In this document: positions 19,142 through 27,500 of the stretch, piece after piece
Layout: each line of letters begins with the position of its first letter
Position numbering within the stretch: the first letter of the stretch is position 1
Source: Chondrilla cf. caribensis
Lineage: Eukaryota > Porifera > Demospongiae > Chondrillida > Chondrillidae
Length of the DNA: 27,500 nt
Assembly (NCBI GenBank): GCA_964020155.1
Contig: OZ026565.1
Coordinates: 1,692,501 to 1,720,000 of the forward strand
Direction of reading: 5' to 3'
Made by a program: the position numbers and the translations under genes
Notes under the pieces: generated by a model
Databases searched by the model: none
What the model was told of the DNA's origin: nothing
What the model saw: only the letters and a program-made list of their open reading frames with translations

Positions 19142-19290
19142 TAATCACCCCATGCTCACACATTCACCCCATGCTCACACATTCACCCCATGCTCACACA
19201 TTCACCCCATGCTCACACATTCACCCCATGCTCACACATTTACCCCATGCTCACACATTTACCCCATGCTCACACATTTACCCCATGCTC
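19142..19290. repeat. 19-bp minisatellite, about 8 copies
   Basis: Unit ATTCACCCCATGCTCACAC in direct tandem, the last three units with TTTACC. The paralogous flank at 24,098-24,122 has only a single degenerate unit, so the expansion is recent and limited to this copy. Confidence 0.95.
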
Positions 19291-19337
19291 TCGCTTCTCA
19301 CTAAACTTCAATTCCAGGAGTCAGTGCCATTCCGGGA

Positions 19338-19400
19338 AGTGAGCATGACTCAGCAACCACAATACATGCATAATTCAACACCTGGTCATGAATCTCATAT
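19338..19400. repeat. Dispersed TGACTCAGCAACC block, copy 2
   Basis: 'gcatgactcagcaaccacaa', then 'aattcaacacctggtcatga' and 'atctcat', nearly identical to 24,174-24,235. Lies in the 3' flank of gene D. Confidence 0.85.
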
Positions 19401-19866
19401 GTACATGGAGAGGATAACAATGGACAAGGTACAATACATACACTTAATTTGTGATTAGGAAATAGGAATGCAACAACACATAACAATGAAACACAACACA
19501 GCTGTCTTCAAGTTACAGGCAAAACTGTAAATATGTATGTGCATATGCATAGCAAATGTAACAATGTATGTACATTCAGTACACACACGATACACATTCA
19601 CTCACAGTATATGTAAATTTTAACAGTTTTAATGGAGCCAGCCATATATGTATGTACATTTACACAGAGCTGTCATTGAAACATGGTTACAATTAGAGCA
19701 AATCTCACATTTACATAAAAATAAAGATACATATCAAATGCACAGTACAAGCATGCATGTGCATACACACACATACGCATAATACACTTACATGTACACA
19801 TGATGTACAGTGACATTAGGCTTGAGGAATACAGAAAATGAAGTAAGTGAATATTACATAATATGA

Positions 19867-19872
19867 TTTATT
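19867..19872 (-). promoter_or_regulatory. Candidate polyadenylation signal of gene D
   Basis: AATAAA on the minus strand, about 65 nt past the gene D stop codon, a normal distance for a eukaryotic 3' end. Confidence 0.5.
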
Positions 19873-19936
19873 GATCAGTGATCAGTGATGTGTGAATAGG
19901 GTGTTGACCAATATGTCAGTTTATAACAATAATGGA

Positions 19937-20992
19937 TTAATAAAGGAAGAAATGGTCCAACTCTTCTGGTTTTGCAAACAACTCACTGCCTAAACGTATA
20001 GCAAAATAGGCATAGAATATTTCTTTCACCAATTGATACATGTCAGCCTCCTGTTTACACTCATGGTACGTTTTGTATGGTGGTACGAAGACTGAAATTT
20101 CGGACCAGAGCTCAAAGAGAGCTCTTTTGGACACATCCGTAGTGCCTCTCAATTTATGCCCTGTACGAGTATCCAGTTCTTCACCATCTCCATCCGAGGC
20201 TACCCAACAGTACGCTTTGTGGTTCCCCCGCTTCAGTACAGGTTTATGGTCACTATTGATGACCACTATATCTGGCTTGTTGATTGCTAGAACCCCCAGA
20301 CGAGAGATAAATGCTCTTTCTGCTCTCTCTTCGCAGTCGTCATCCTCGTCTTTATCATCTACTATGATGGTTGATAAGTAAACTGGGTCTTGGAGAAGTT
20401 GAAAGAGAAGGGCACCCTGCACTCCAACGACATTCCAAAGAGCAATTTTGTCACTACAACTCATTTTGTACCAGCCATTGTCCCGAACGTGAGAAACCTT
20501 TCCTCCTCTTCCAGATTCCCAGTAACGCAAACATGCTTTTCCATGACACTCAATTGGTATGGTGGCATCACCACAAGGCACTTTACTGACATATAGATGA
20601 AACTTCACATGACTGTCCAGTACAAACAGACCATTGACAACCCGGAATATACTATCCTCGTTGCGTTGCGCTGCCTTCATCTGAAGCAAAAGGTAACGAT
20701 TGAGTCCTCTTCTTGCCAATACTTCAGCGTGCCAATCCAGTACAGCAGAACCGTCGCAAACCACTTCTTCTTCGCAAATAAATTTAGTCCCCATGCCAGC
20801 AGATACGAATTTGGCATATCGGTAGCTGTGGGTCATTACAACCCCAGCTATAACGTTCCCCCTGGTAGTAGTGTACTTCTCAAGAAGAGCCTTACAATGT
20901 TTCGCTATATGATGAGCGTTAGGCTCTACATTGTGCCCGACAAACCAGAGTGTAGAACACTGTTCAATAGGTAACAGACTGAGTAAACTCAT
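19937..20992 (-). CDS. ADAR-family deaminase, paralogue D (deaminase domain only)
   Basis: 351 codons from MSLLSLLPIEQC, intact. ADAR-type deaminase domain: VIAGVVMT, GMGTKFI (keeps the Thr-Lys of ADAR2), DWHAEVLARRG (H88, E90), PCGDA (C140) and MSCSDK (C179), with Leu at 185 in KIALW. Two positions stand out. Trp 87 replaces the Cys just before the HAE His. The loop reads GRGG (161-164), so the position aligned with the ADAR2 base-flipping Glu is Gly. An acidic run DDKDEDDD is inserted in the middle of the domain. There is no dsRBD. The tail LGSELFAKPEELDHF lacks the Trp. The 5' flank is duplicated at 24,250-27,500. Catalytic residues are intact, so an active deaminase with changed RNA contacts is plausible. 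Confidence 0.86.
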   Translation of the reverse strand: MSLLSLLPIEQCSTLWFVGHNVEPNAHHIAKHCKALLEKYTTTRGNVIAGVVMTHSYRYAKFVSAGMGTKFICEEEVVCDGSAVLDWHAEVLARRGLNRYLLLQMKAAQRNEDSIFRVVNGLFVLDSHVKFHLYVSKVPCGDATIPIECHGKACLRYWESGRGGKVSHVRDNGWYKMSCSDKIALWNVVGVQGALLFQLLQDPVYLSTIIVDDKDEDDDCEERAERAFISRLGVLAINKPDIVVINSDHKPVLKRGNHKAYCWVASDGDGEELDTRTGHKLRGTTDVSKRALFELWSEISVFVPPYKTYHECKQEADMYQLVKEIFYAYFAIRLGSELFAKPEELDHFFLY

Positions 20993-21476
20993 GTTATAGA
21001 CTGTCTAAGTACTTCCTCGCATACTCACTAGATCACTACAGTATGGTAGATATAGCGAAGACACAAAAATTTCCAAATCACTAGTTCTCTGAAAGTACTG
21101 ACCAAATTTCTCACAGCGATACTATGTACCTACTACTGTAACAGTATATTGTACATATAGTATTAGAAATGAAAGGGCCACAAGATCGTCGGAATCCCAA
21201 ACACTACGTAACCAAAAGTCCCATAGTTCAAGATTATCACAGCATAATATTATAATATGGGGCATTCCCTGAGAAAGTACCTGCCATATTTGCATTACTT
21301 GCACATCACTGTCATTACAAGTCAGCAATACAAAGTGGGTATTTGATTGTGTAAACACATCAGAAGAGTAATGAAGCTGACTAACACACACATACTCATA
21401 TTAGCGGCCAGCCAGGTTCTGAAATGTGATTGAGAAGCATTACTGACATCCTTTGCTCATCTCTAAGGAGTTATAC

Positions 21477-21551
21477 CTTAGTGAGAACAGTACGGTTGCT
21501 GGGGACAATGAGTATGGCCATTTGTTAGATTTGCAAAGGGTACAATAGAAC
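21477..21551 (-). other. Candidate small 5' exon of gene D (75 nt)
   Basis: Bounded by TTTGCAG on the 5' side and AAG|GTATAA on the 3' side. The duplicate at 24,763-24,837 has the same length, no indels, about 8 substitutions and a retained GT donor. Frame 1 reads FYCTLCKSNKWPYSLSPATV. Amino-acid changes in the copy do not favour any one frame, so it may be untranslated. Confidence 0.35.
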
Positions 21552-21819
21552 CTGCAAACACACACAGGGCAATTTGCGTGAGGAATACACCCACCTGTAT
21601 AAGTTTACACGTATTTTCTAAGAGAAATGCAGTTACTGTAAGAATATTATGTATGTAGCTGTTTACATTTACATAAGGAATTGCCACGAGTATTATGGAC
21701 GTCAGTTTTCTGATGTGTAGGAAAGAAGAAAGGTCATAGAAAACACTGTTAATTTCATAACAAATTCCTGATGGTGAAACTCCTGCAGTTTCTATTGTAA
21801 TTTGGTACAGGAATTTCAA

Positions 21820-21915
21820 GTACACACACAAACACACATGCACGTACACACACTCATGCACACACATGCACACACGCACCCATGCACGCACGCACACACG
21901 CACGCACGCACAAAC

Positions 21916-21980
<65 letters not shown>

Positions 21981-21989
21981 TACATACAA

Positions 21990-22020
<31 letters not shown>

Positions 22021-22030
22021 TACGTACAAA
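21820..22030. repeat. (CA)n microsatellite with GCAC and AAAC interruptions
   Basis: Dinucleotide array in the gene D flank. The paralogous position in the other copy is the (CA)n at 26,455-26,615. Confidence 0.95.
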
Positions 22031-22435
22031 CACTCAAGTGACAAAAAGCCTCCCGAAAAAAATGTCATACAATACGTTGAACCCACTGCTGCTGTCCTAA
22101 AGAACAATCTAGATTAGACCAGAATTTTGCCCTGTTTACAAATTACCATGTCATTGTGGGTGTGCATGCAAAGATGACTTATGCAAACAAACCACTCCTA
22201 CAGGTACACCTGACAACACTTCCAAATTAAATCATACTACAACAATTTACATTGGAGAGGAAGTATACCATATTACATAGTACATACATGTAACTACAGT
22301 GTGATAACTACTGCATAAATCTGAAATAAAACCTACGGGTGAAGCAAGTATACACTTGTATTCTAGACAGATTGCACCACGTGAATGCAACAGGAGACCA
22401 GCACGGCCTAGTATGAGATCATACACCAGGGAGGG

Positions 22436-22441
22436 TATAAG
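22436..22441 (+). promoter_or_regulatory. Candidate plus-strand TATA box
   Basis: GGGTATAAGAAGG. The paralogous site at 27,313 is GGGTATAAAAAGG, a better TATA match, embedded in otherwise diverged sequence. Orientation is opposite to gene D, so it could drive a divergent transcript such as the one ending with the exon at 23,581-23,904. Confidence 0.35.
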
Positions 22442-22984
22442 AAGGGGATGCTTAAAACTCTGCTGACAGTACACAAGTTGCCAGGTAAAGAACAAGGGTC
22501 TTAGTTTGATCATTACTTATATAGAAAACTTCGAGGTAAGAGTATCATATATTATGGTATAGTGAGTATAGCAGTATGCTGTATGTACAGTATGAAGGAA
22601 CTATAGTACTTAATCCTAATGCTATTCTCTAGAATCAGTACCTGCCACTATTTCACTGTAGTTTACAAACCTCCCCATCACTATCTTTCCTCAATGTTGT
22701 GAATAAGGACAGCTGACAGAAAATGGCTACAAAACCTTTTAATAAGAATAAACAGTAACTCATTGAATGTATAAAAAGCATTCATATGTATATCAGTGGT
22801 GGGATTACTATTATATCTTTCTATTATGTAGGTACGTACATTTGGTAGAACTTGTAACTTGAGATGCCTGAAGTAAGTCAAGTACTGACCACCACTGTAA
22901 AAATACGCAAGATTATATACAAATACACTTATTTACGTACATTAGTATTTATAGGTACAGAAAACATATTTAATTTATATATTA

Positions 22985-23459
22985 TCGTAGTGTCCAAAAT
23001 TTTCACGGGACGTAATTTTCACGAATCACTCGATTTAGGACTGTTCGCGTTTTTATTTTCGCGAATGGCGACGGAACGCAAGGTATTATCGTTTATAGTC
23101 AAGACAAGCTTCTGACGTTTTATTTTTCTGAGAAAGAACTGCAAGATTGCTCGCTTTTGAAGATGCCCACGTTTGAGCATGAGAGTTGTATTCGAGGATA
23201 TCACGTTTATCAGACCATTTGGAGCAGTAGCATTGGAGAGGTTCTTAGCTGCCGTCAAGAGTCCAGGAACGCTGTAGATCCCTTCAGGCATATACTACGG
23301 CAATCGCCCTTTCTTCCCACGTTGCCCGTACTACTGACGTATAACAGGTGCCATTTTATACATACCCACGATAATTTTCGTGAATCATAATTTTGTGAAT
23401 CCGACCTTCCTCGTGAAATTCGTGAAAATTACGTCCTGCAAAAATTTCAGACACTACTG
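22985..23459. mobile_element. 475-bp MITE with long terminal inverted repeats
   Basis: The left end reads 'cgtagtgtccaaaattttca' then 'cgggacgtaattttcacgaa'. The right end reversed reads 'cagtagtgtctgaaattttt' then 'gcaggacgtaattttcacga'. TA lies at 22,983-22,984 and 23,460-23,461. The interior reuses 'ttttcgcgaa/ttcacgaa' words. No transposase. Tc1/mariner-type by the TA duplication. Confidence 0.85.
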
Positions 23460-23494
23460 TATATTATGTACACATACGTACAATACGGATGCAG

Positions 23495-23548
23495 CATACA
23501 CACATACGCATACACGCACACACACACACACGCACGCGCGCACACACT
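23495..23548. repeat. Short (CA)n with CG runs
   Basis: Small CA/CG dinucleotide run about 30 bp before the acceptor of the plus-strand exon at 23,581. Confidence 0.85.
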
Positions 23549-23580
23549 ACTGACAGAGCACACTATGATCTTATCCACAG

Positions 23581-23904
23581 ACTGGACTGGTCCAATTCAC
23601 ACTAAACTCTATAACTGTGATTTTCCAAGGATTGGAAGGCCTCAGCGAGAGAGTGGTCATTGGATTTTTCTCACACATGTTCAATTTTCTCACAACATGT
23701 GTTGAGACAGTGGGAATGATCAATCCAATTGTATACATGACGTTCGCTTGCTTCATTGCCGTTTGTGTGATAATATCAATATTCTTTGAAAAGACACAAA
23801 GAGCCAAGGGATACTATCTCGCCTTTGCAGCATTAGTGGTTATTTGCACTGCCACTATTGTTGGTGACATATGTATAGTCTTGTGTAAAACATCTGCATC
23901 TTAG
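23581..23904 (+). CDS. Terminal exon of an unrecognised two-helix membrane protein
   Basis: I do not recognise the family. A good acceptor (ATCCACAG at 23,573-23,580) opens a frame of 107 codons to TAG. It begins TGLVQFTLNSITVIFQGLEG. Two hydrophobic helices follow, IVYMTFACFIAVCVIISIFF and YYLAFAALVVICTATIVGD, joined by the short charged loop EKTQRAKG, and the protein ends CIVLCKTSAS. Short-loop tetraspan or claudin-like proteins can look like this, but nothing specific supports that. It is the only plus-strand coding candidate, sitting between the two copies of the gene D flank. A perfect donor directly after ATGCCTGAA at 22,864-22,872 (GTAAGT) would join in phase, but so short a first exon is speculative. 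Confidence 0.5.
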   Translation, partial: TGLVQFTLNSITVIFQGLEGLSERVVIGFFSHMFNFLTTCVETVGMINPIVYMTFACFIAVCVIISIFFEKTQRAKGYYLAFAALVVICTATIVGDICIVLCKTSAS

Positions 23905-24019
23905 CAATTGAGTTTGATTGAAGTATTCTGTAGACCATGTTTATCAGTCTTACATAATGTACACAATTAATTTTACTAATCATATCAATGAAGATTCATG
24001 AAAAGAAAAAAGAAGATCA

Positions 24020-24235
24020 GCAACAAAGATCAGTTTTGTCCTCGGACGTGTGTACATATAATATTATACATCGGATGTTCAAGTGGGGGTTAAGGGTAAT
24101 CACACATTCACCTCGTGCATGCTCTCACTTCTCACTAAACTTTAATTCCAGGAGTCAAGTCATTCCAGGAACAGAGCATGACTCAGCAACCACAATGCAT
24201 GCATAATTCAACACCTGGTCATGAATCTCATACAT
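24020..24235. repeat. 3' flank of deleted gene D', duplicate of 19,070-19,400
   Basis: Collinear with the gene D 3' flank: AACAAAGATCAGTT, TCGGATGTTC, the single 19-bp-type unit, CTTCTCACTAAACTT, CCAGGAGTCA, and the TGACTCAGCAACC block at 24,174-24,235. Confidence 0.85.
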
Positions 24236-24236
24236 A

Positions 24237-24288
24237 GGGTGGGTAGCAATGGACACTCCTCAACAGAAAACAGACTGAGTAAACTCAT
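24237..24288 (-). pseudogene. 5' stub of deleted deaminase paralogue D'
   Basis: Reading from ATG at 24,288, the frame gives MSLLSLFSVEEC, matching MSLLSLLPIEQC of gene D. It then runs into sequence that belongs to the D-type 3' flank and soon stops. The whole deaminase body, about 1.5 kb including stop and proximal 3' flank, is missing between the two conserved flanks. This is an internal deletion, not a 5' truncation. Confidence 0.75.
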
Positions 24289-25250
24289 ACTATAGACTGT
24301 CTACGAATTTCCTCAAATACTCACTTGAACACTACAGTACAGTAGATATAGTGAAGACACAAAAGTTTCTGAATCATTATGCCTCTGAAACTGTTGTCAA
24401 TACGTCTCACAGCGATACTATATGAACCTACTACTGTCACAGTATATCATACCAATAGTAATGGGAATGAAGGGCCACAAGATCGTGGGAGCACTACATA
24501 ACCAAAAGTCCCATAGTTCAGGATTATCACAGCACAATATTACAATAAGGGGCATTCCCTTAGAAAGTATCTACTGCATTTGTATTACTTGCAAATTACT
24601 GTCATTACAAGTCAGCAATACAAAGTACCTATATTCGATTGTGTAAACACATCAAAAGAGCAATGAAGCTGACTAACACATTCTTAGTAGTGTCCAGGGT
24701 CTGAGACATGATTGAGCATGCAGTATCACTGATGGCTGTTGTTCATCTCTAAGGATTCATACCTTGGTGAGAACAGTAAGGTTGCTGGGGACAATAAGTA
24801 TGGCCGTTTGTTGGATTTGCAAAGTGTACAACAGAACCTTCAAACACATAGGGCAATTTGTGCAAGGAATACACCCTCCTGTATAATTTCACACGTAGTT
24901 TCTAAAATAAATGCAGATATTGTAACTCTACAAAACAATTGGCCATCCCACAGCAATATCCAGTACTACACATGCAAGTACAATGTAATGAAGGTACACT
25001 ATAGAGCTGGGATACTTTCAAATAGGACAAGAAGCATACCTACGTATGTACCTCCTTCAAAAACACTTTGAGTAGAGGTCTTTGTAGTACAAGAATGATA
25101 TAATGGCTTAATGGTGCTTCATGGATGAAAACATCACTGGGTGGGGTTCATTGTCAGGATAAGAAAGTGATAAATGTACTGAGCCACAGAGGCGAAAGCA
25201 TCAATTTTGGTAGGTTATCTCACATCTACATTATATGCAGCATAATGTGC
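24289..25250. repeat. 5' flank of D', duplicate of 21,000-21,650
   Basis: Similarity by eye is roughly 85-90% over 24,289-24,930 with small indels, then fades before the minisatellite. It includes the copy of the candidate 75-nt exon at 24,763-24,837. Small ORFs here are not conserved with the other copy. Confidence 0.8.
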
Positions 25251-25261
25251 TAAGTAAGTAC

Positions 25262-26357
25262 TCTACATACTGAATCAAAGAGCGTGTATTAACAAGGAGT
25301 GCATACTAACAATGAGTGTGTCCTAACCAGGTGTGTGTGCTAACCAGGAGTGTGTACTAACCAGGAGTGTGTACTAGCCAGGAGTGTGTACTAACCAGGA
25401 GTGTGTACTAACCAGGAGTGTGTGCTAACCAGGAGAGTGTGTACTATAACCAGGAGTGTGTGCTAACCAGGAGGGTGTAAACTATAACCAGGAGTGTGTA
25501 CTAACAATGAGTGCGTACTAACCAGGAGTGTGTGCTAACCAGGAATGTGTATTGACAAGGAGTGTGTACTAACCAGGGGTGCATACTAACCAGGAGTGTG
25601 TACTAACCAGGAGTGTGTACTAACAAAGAATGCGTACTAACCAGATGTGTGTGCTAACCAGGAGTGCGTACTAACCCAGAGTATGTGCAAACCAGGAGTG
25701 CGTACTAATCAGGAGTGTGTACTAACCAGGAATGTGTACTAATCAGGAGTGTGTACTAATAAGGAGTGTGTACTAATCAGGAGTGTGTGCTAACCAGGAG
25801 TGTGTATTAACCAGGAGTGTGTACTAATCAGGAGTGCATACTAACCGGGAGTGTGTACTAACCAGGTGTATGTACTAACCAGGAGTGTGTACTAACAAGG
25901 AATGCGTACTAACCAGGTGTGTGCTAACCAGGAGTGTGTACTAATCAGGAGTGTGTACTAACCAGGAGTGTGTACTAACCAGGAGTGTGTACTAACCAGG
26001 AGTGTGTACTAACCAGGAATGTGTACTAACCAGGAGTGTGTACTTGTGTAGCACCGATATGTTTTTTTACCGATAATCCGATTTGCCAATACTTACTAGC
26101 AAGCATTAGCTGATGTATTTAGCTGATCCAATAATAAATTTTTACTAGTGTATGGGAGCACTACCAAGGGTGATGTTGTAAAAAGGTTTGATTGTATACT
26201 AGATGCTTGGAAAATACAACGAAGTTAAAAAAAAAAAAAATCAGTAAGAAAACACACCTGATATGCCGATATGCATGCCAATGTCTATAATCAATCCGAT
26301 TATCGGTGCAACACTAGTGTGTACTAATCAGGAGTGTGTACTAACCAGGATACTAGA
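25262..26357. repeat. 17-bp minisatellite, about 45-50 copies, split by a hAT-like MITE
   Basis: Unit CCAGGAGTGTGTACTAA with many point variants (GTGCTAAC, AATCAGG, AACAAGG, ATGCGTAC). It is the reverse complement of the array in the CAR intron at 4,314-4,632. There are no spacers of unrelated sequence apart from the insertion at 26,044-26,316. Confidence 0.95.
26044..26316. mobile_element. 273-bp hAT-like MITE with 8-bp target duplication
   Basis: GTGTGTAC is present on both sides (26,036-26,043 and 26,317-26,324), while an uninterrupted satellite unit has it once. Ends are TTGTGTAGCACCGATA and, reversed, TAGTGTTGCACCGATAATCGG, a typical hAT-type terminus. The interior has an A14 run and no coding capacity. 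Confidence 0.85.
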
Positions 26358-26454
26358 TAGACATTTAAGTAACACTGTAGCTGCTTACATTTACATACAG
26401 GAATATCATAATTGCTATGAGCTTAAGGACATCAACTTTCCAATATGTGTACAA

Positions 26455-26617
<163 letters not shown>

Positions 26618-26619
26618 CT

Positions 26620-27500
26620 TGTTCAAGTTTGTATTCACTTTGTGCACACATCCTTACAGGACACCAACAAGTTGGATATACAGTGGATGGAGTATGCATG
26701 ATCACACATGCACATATTCACACATACGTACATGTGTTGTACTATACATAGTATAAAATGAGTCCAATTGAGATGCCCTGGAGAAAAAATTGAAGCACTA
26801 TGTACGTAGAATAATACTCACAGTTGACTATGAAATAATGTGGCAAGAATCATTGACTGACAAGCAAGCGATGATGAAGCCTCCATGCAATACTATGTTG
26901 AACTCATTGCTGCTATCCTTGAGGACAATCTAAATCCAACCAGGGGTTTCCCCTATTGAGAATTTACCATGTCATTGTGTGTATCATAATATTATCCGAG
27001 AAGATGACTCATGTAGCCACACCTACTGTTGGCACACATGACTGATCACAAGATTTCTAAATTAAGCCATGACATCACAATTGTTTACATAGGAGAGGAA
27101 GTGAGTGCATTATATACTACGTATGTACGTACATGTAACAACACTGAGATATTATTATACATATACACATACTATATAAATTTGAAATGAAGAGCATGAC
27201 AATGGTGCATGAATATACTTGTACTCCAGACAGGAATGCACCACACAAATGTAATAGGGAACTAACCTACTGGGTACACCGCCTATATAGTATGAAAACA
27301 CATCAGGTAGGGTATAAAAAGGAGGGTTGAAACTCTTGGTACCATGCATGTTGCCAGAAAGAGAATAAGGATCTCAGATTTACATCTTCAAGGTGAGAAT
27401 ATTATGTGTATACTGAGTAAATGTTGTATGTACAGCATTAAGGAACTAGTGGAGCTGCATTAGAATCCTACTGGTGCTCTTTGAAATCAGTACCAGCTAC
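26620..27500. repeat. Distal D' flank, duplicate of about 22,040-22,680
   Basis: Collinear blocks: TGAAC.CA.TGCTGCT.TCCT, ATTTACCATGTCATTGTG, TTTACAT.GGAGAGGAAGT, and the GGGTATAA motif. No exon was recognised. The duplication continues past the right edge. Confidence 0.75.
27313..27320 (+). promoter_or_regulatory. Candidate plus-strand TATA box (D' copy)
   Basis: TATAAAAA in GGGTATAAAAAGGAGGG, paralogous to 22,436. If it is a promoter, the transcript would run out of the window to the right. Confidence 0.35.

Larger units (their letters stand above)
20993..22680. repeat. 5' flank of gene D, segmental duplicate of 24,250-27,500
   Basis: Collinear similarity with 24,266-24,960 and then with 26,379-27,500. 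The second copy is lengthened by the 17-bp array and other insertions. Shared anchors include 'cgatactatgtacctactact', CAGCAACC..ACTGTTCTCAC, TTACATTTACATA and GGGTATAA. Confidence 0.85.

Noticed and set aside
11162..20992. Identification as ADAT1 (tRNA deaminase) or ADAD (inactive)
   Set aside because: The C-terminal tail of A (LGKWYHKP..ADNF) is ADAR-like, A and B carry a dsRBD, and all four keep the catalytic Glu that ADAD-type proteins lack.
21122..21391. 89-codon minus ORF upstream of gene D
   Set aside because: The duplicate at about 24,420-24,690 shows a frame-changing indel, so the frame is not conserved.
23019..23291. 90-codon minus ORF
   Set aside because: Lies wholly inside the 475-bp MITE and has no transposase similarity.
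25262..26357. CRISPR-like array
   Set aside because: The 17-bp units are directly adjacent with no unique spacers, in a eukaryotic context.

Overview
The window is nuclear DNA from an animal. It has spliced genes with GT/AG introns, many (CA)n/(TG)n microsatellites, minisatellites, and small non-autonomous DNA transposons, plus single large exons for ADAR-type RNA adenosine deaminases, a family essentially limited to metazoans. The many TACGTA/GTACAT motifs and the carboxylic-acid-reductase gene suggest an early-branching marine invertebrate such as a sponge. That placement is a guess; the sequence does not fix the phylum.

Region 1 (1-9,880, minus strand): nine exons with matching splice phases encode the second half of a carboxylic acid reductase (CAR)-like enzyme. 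In order they give the C-terminal part of the AMP-binding (adenylation) domain, a phosphopantetheine carrier domain (LGCDS), and the start of an NAD(P)-binding thioester reductase domain. The 3' end runs off the left edge. The N-terminal half of the adenylation domain was not found. The introns carry microsatellites, a 17-bp minisatellite, several pogo/Tigger-like MITEs and a long foldback.

Region 2 (11,160-21,000, minus strand): a tandem array of four ADAR-family deaminase genes (called A, B, C and D here), each with one uninterrupted deaminase exon. A and B also carry most of a double-stranded-RNA-binding domain. A dsRBD relic lies between A and B. All four keep the zinc ligands and the catalytic HAE glutamate. 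All four replace with Leu an Arg that, from memory, is near-invariant in ADAR1, ADAR2 and ADAT1.

Region 3 (19,070-27,500): the flanks of gene D are duplicated at 24,020-27,500, but the coding body of the second copy (D') is deleted, leaving about a dozen start codons joined to 3' flank. The D' copy also holds about 1.1 kb of the same 17-bp minisatellite seen in the CAR intron, in opposite orientation, with a hAT-like MITE inserted. Between the copies, on the plus strand, are a TA-flanked MITE and a terminal exon for an unrecognised small membrane protein.

Overall this looks like a locally expanding and decaying ADAR-like multigene cluster in a repeat-rich neighbourhood. The neighbouring introns contain inverted repeats that could form the double-stranded RNA such enzymes act on. 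No functional link between the CAR gene and the deaminases can be shown from sequence alone.
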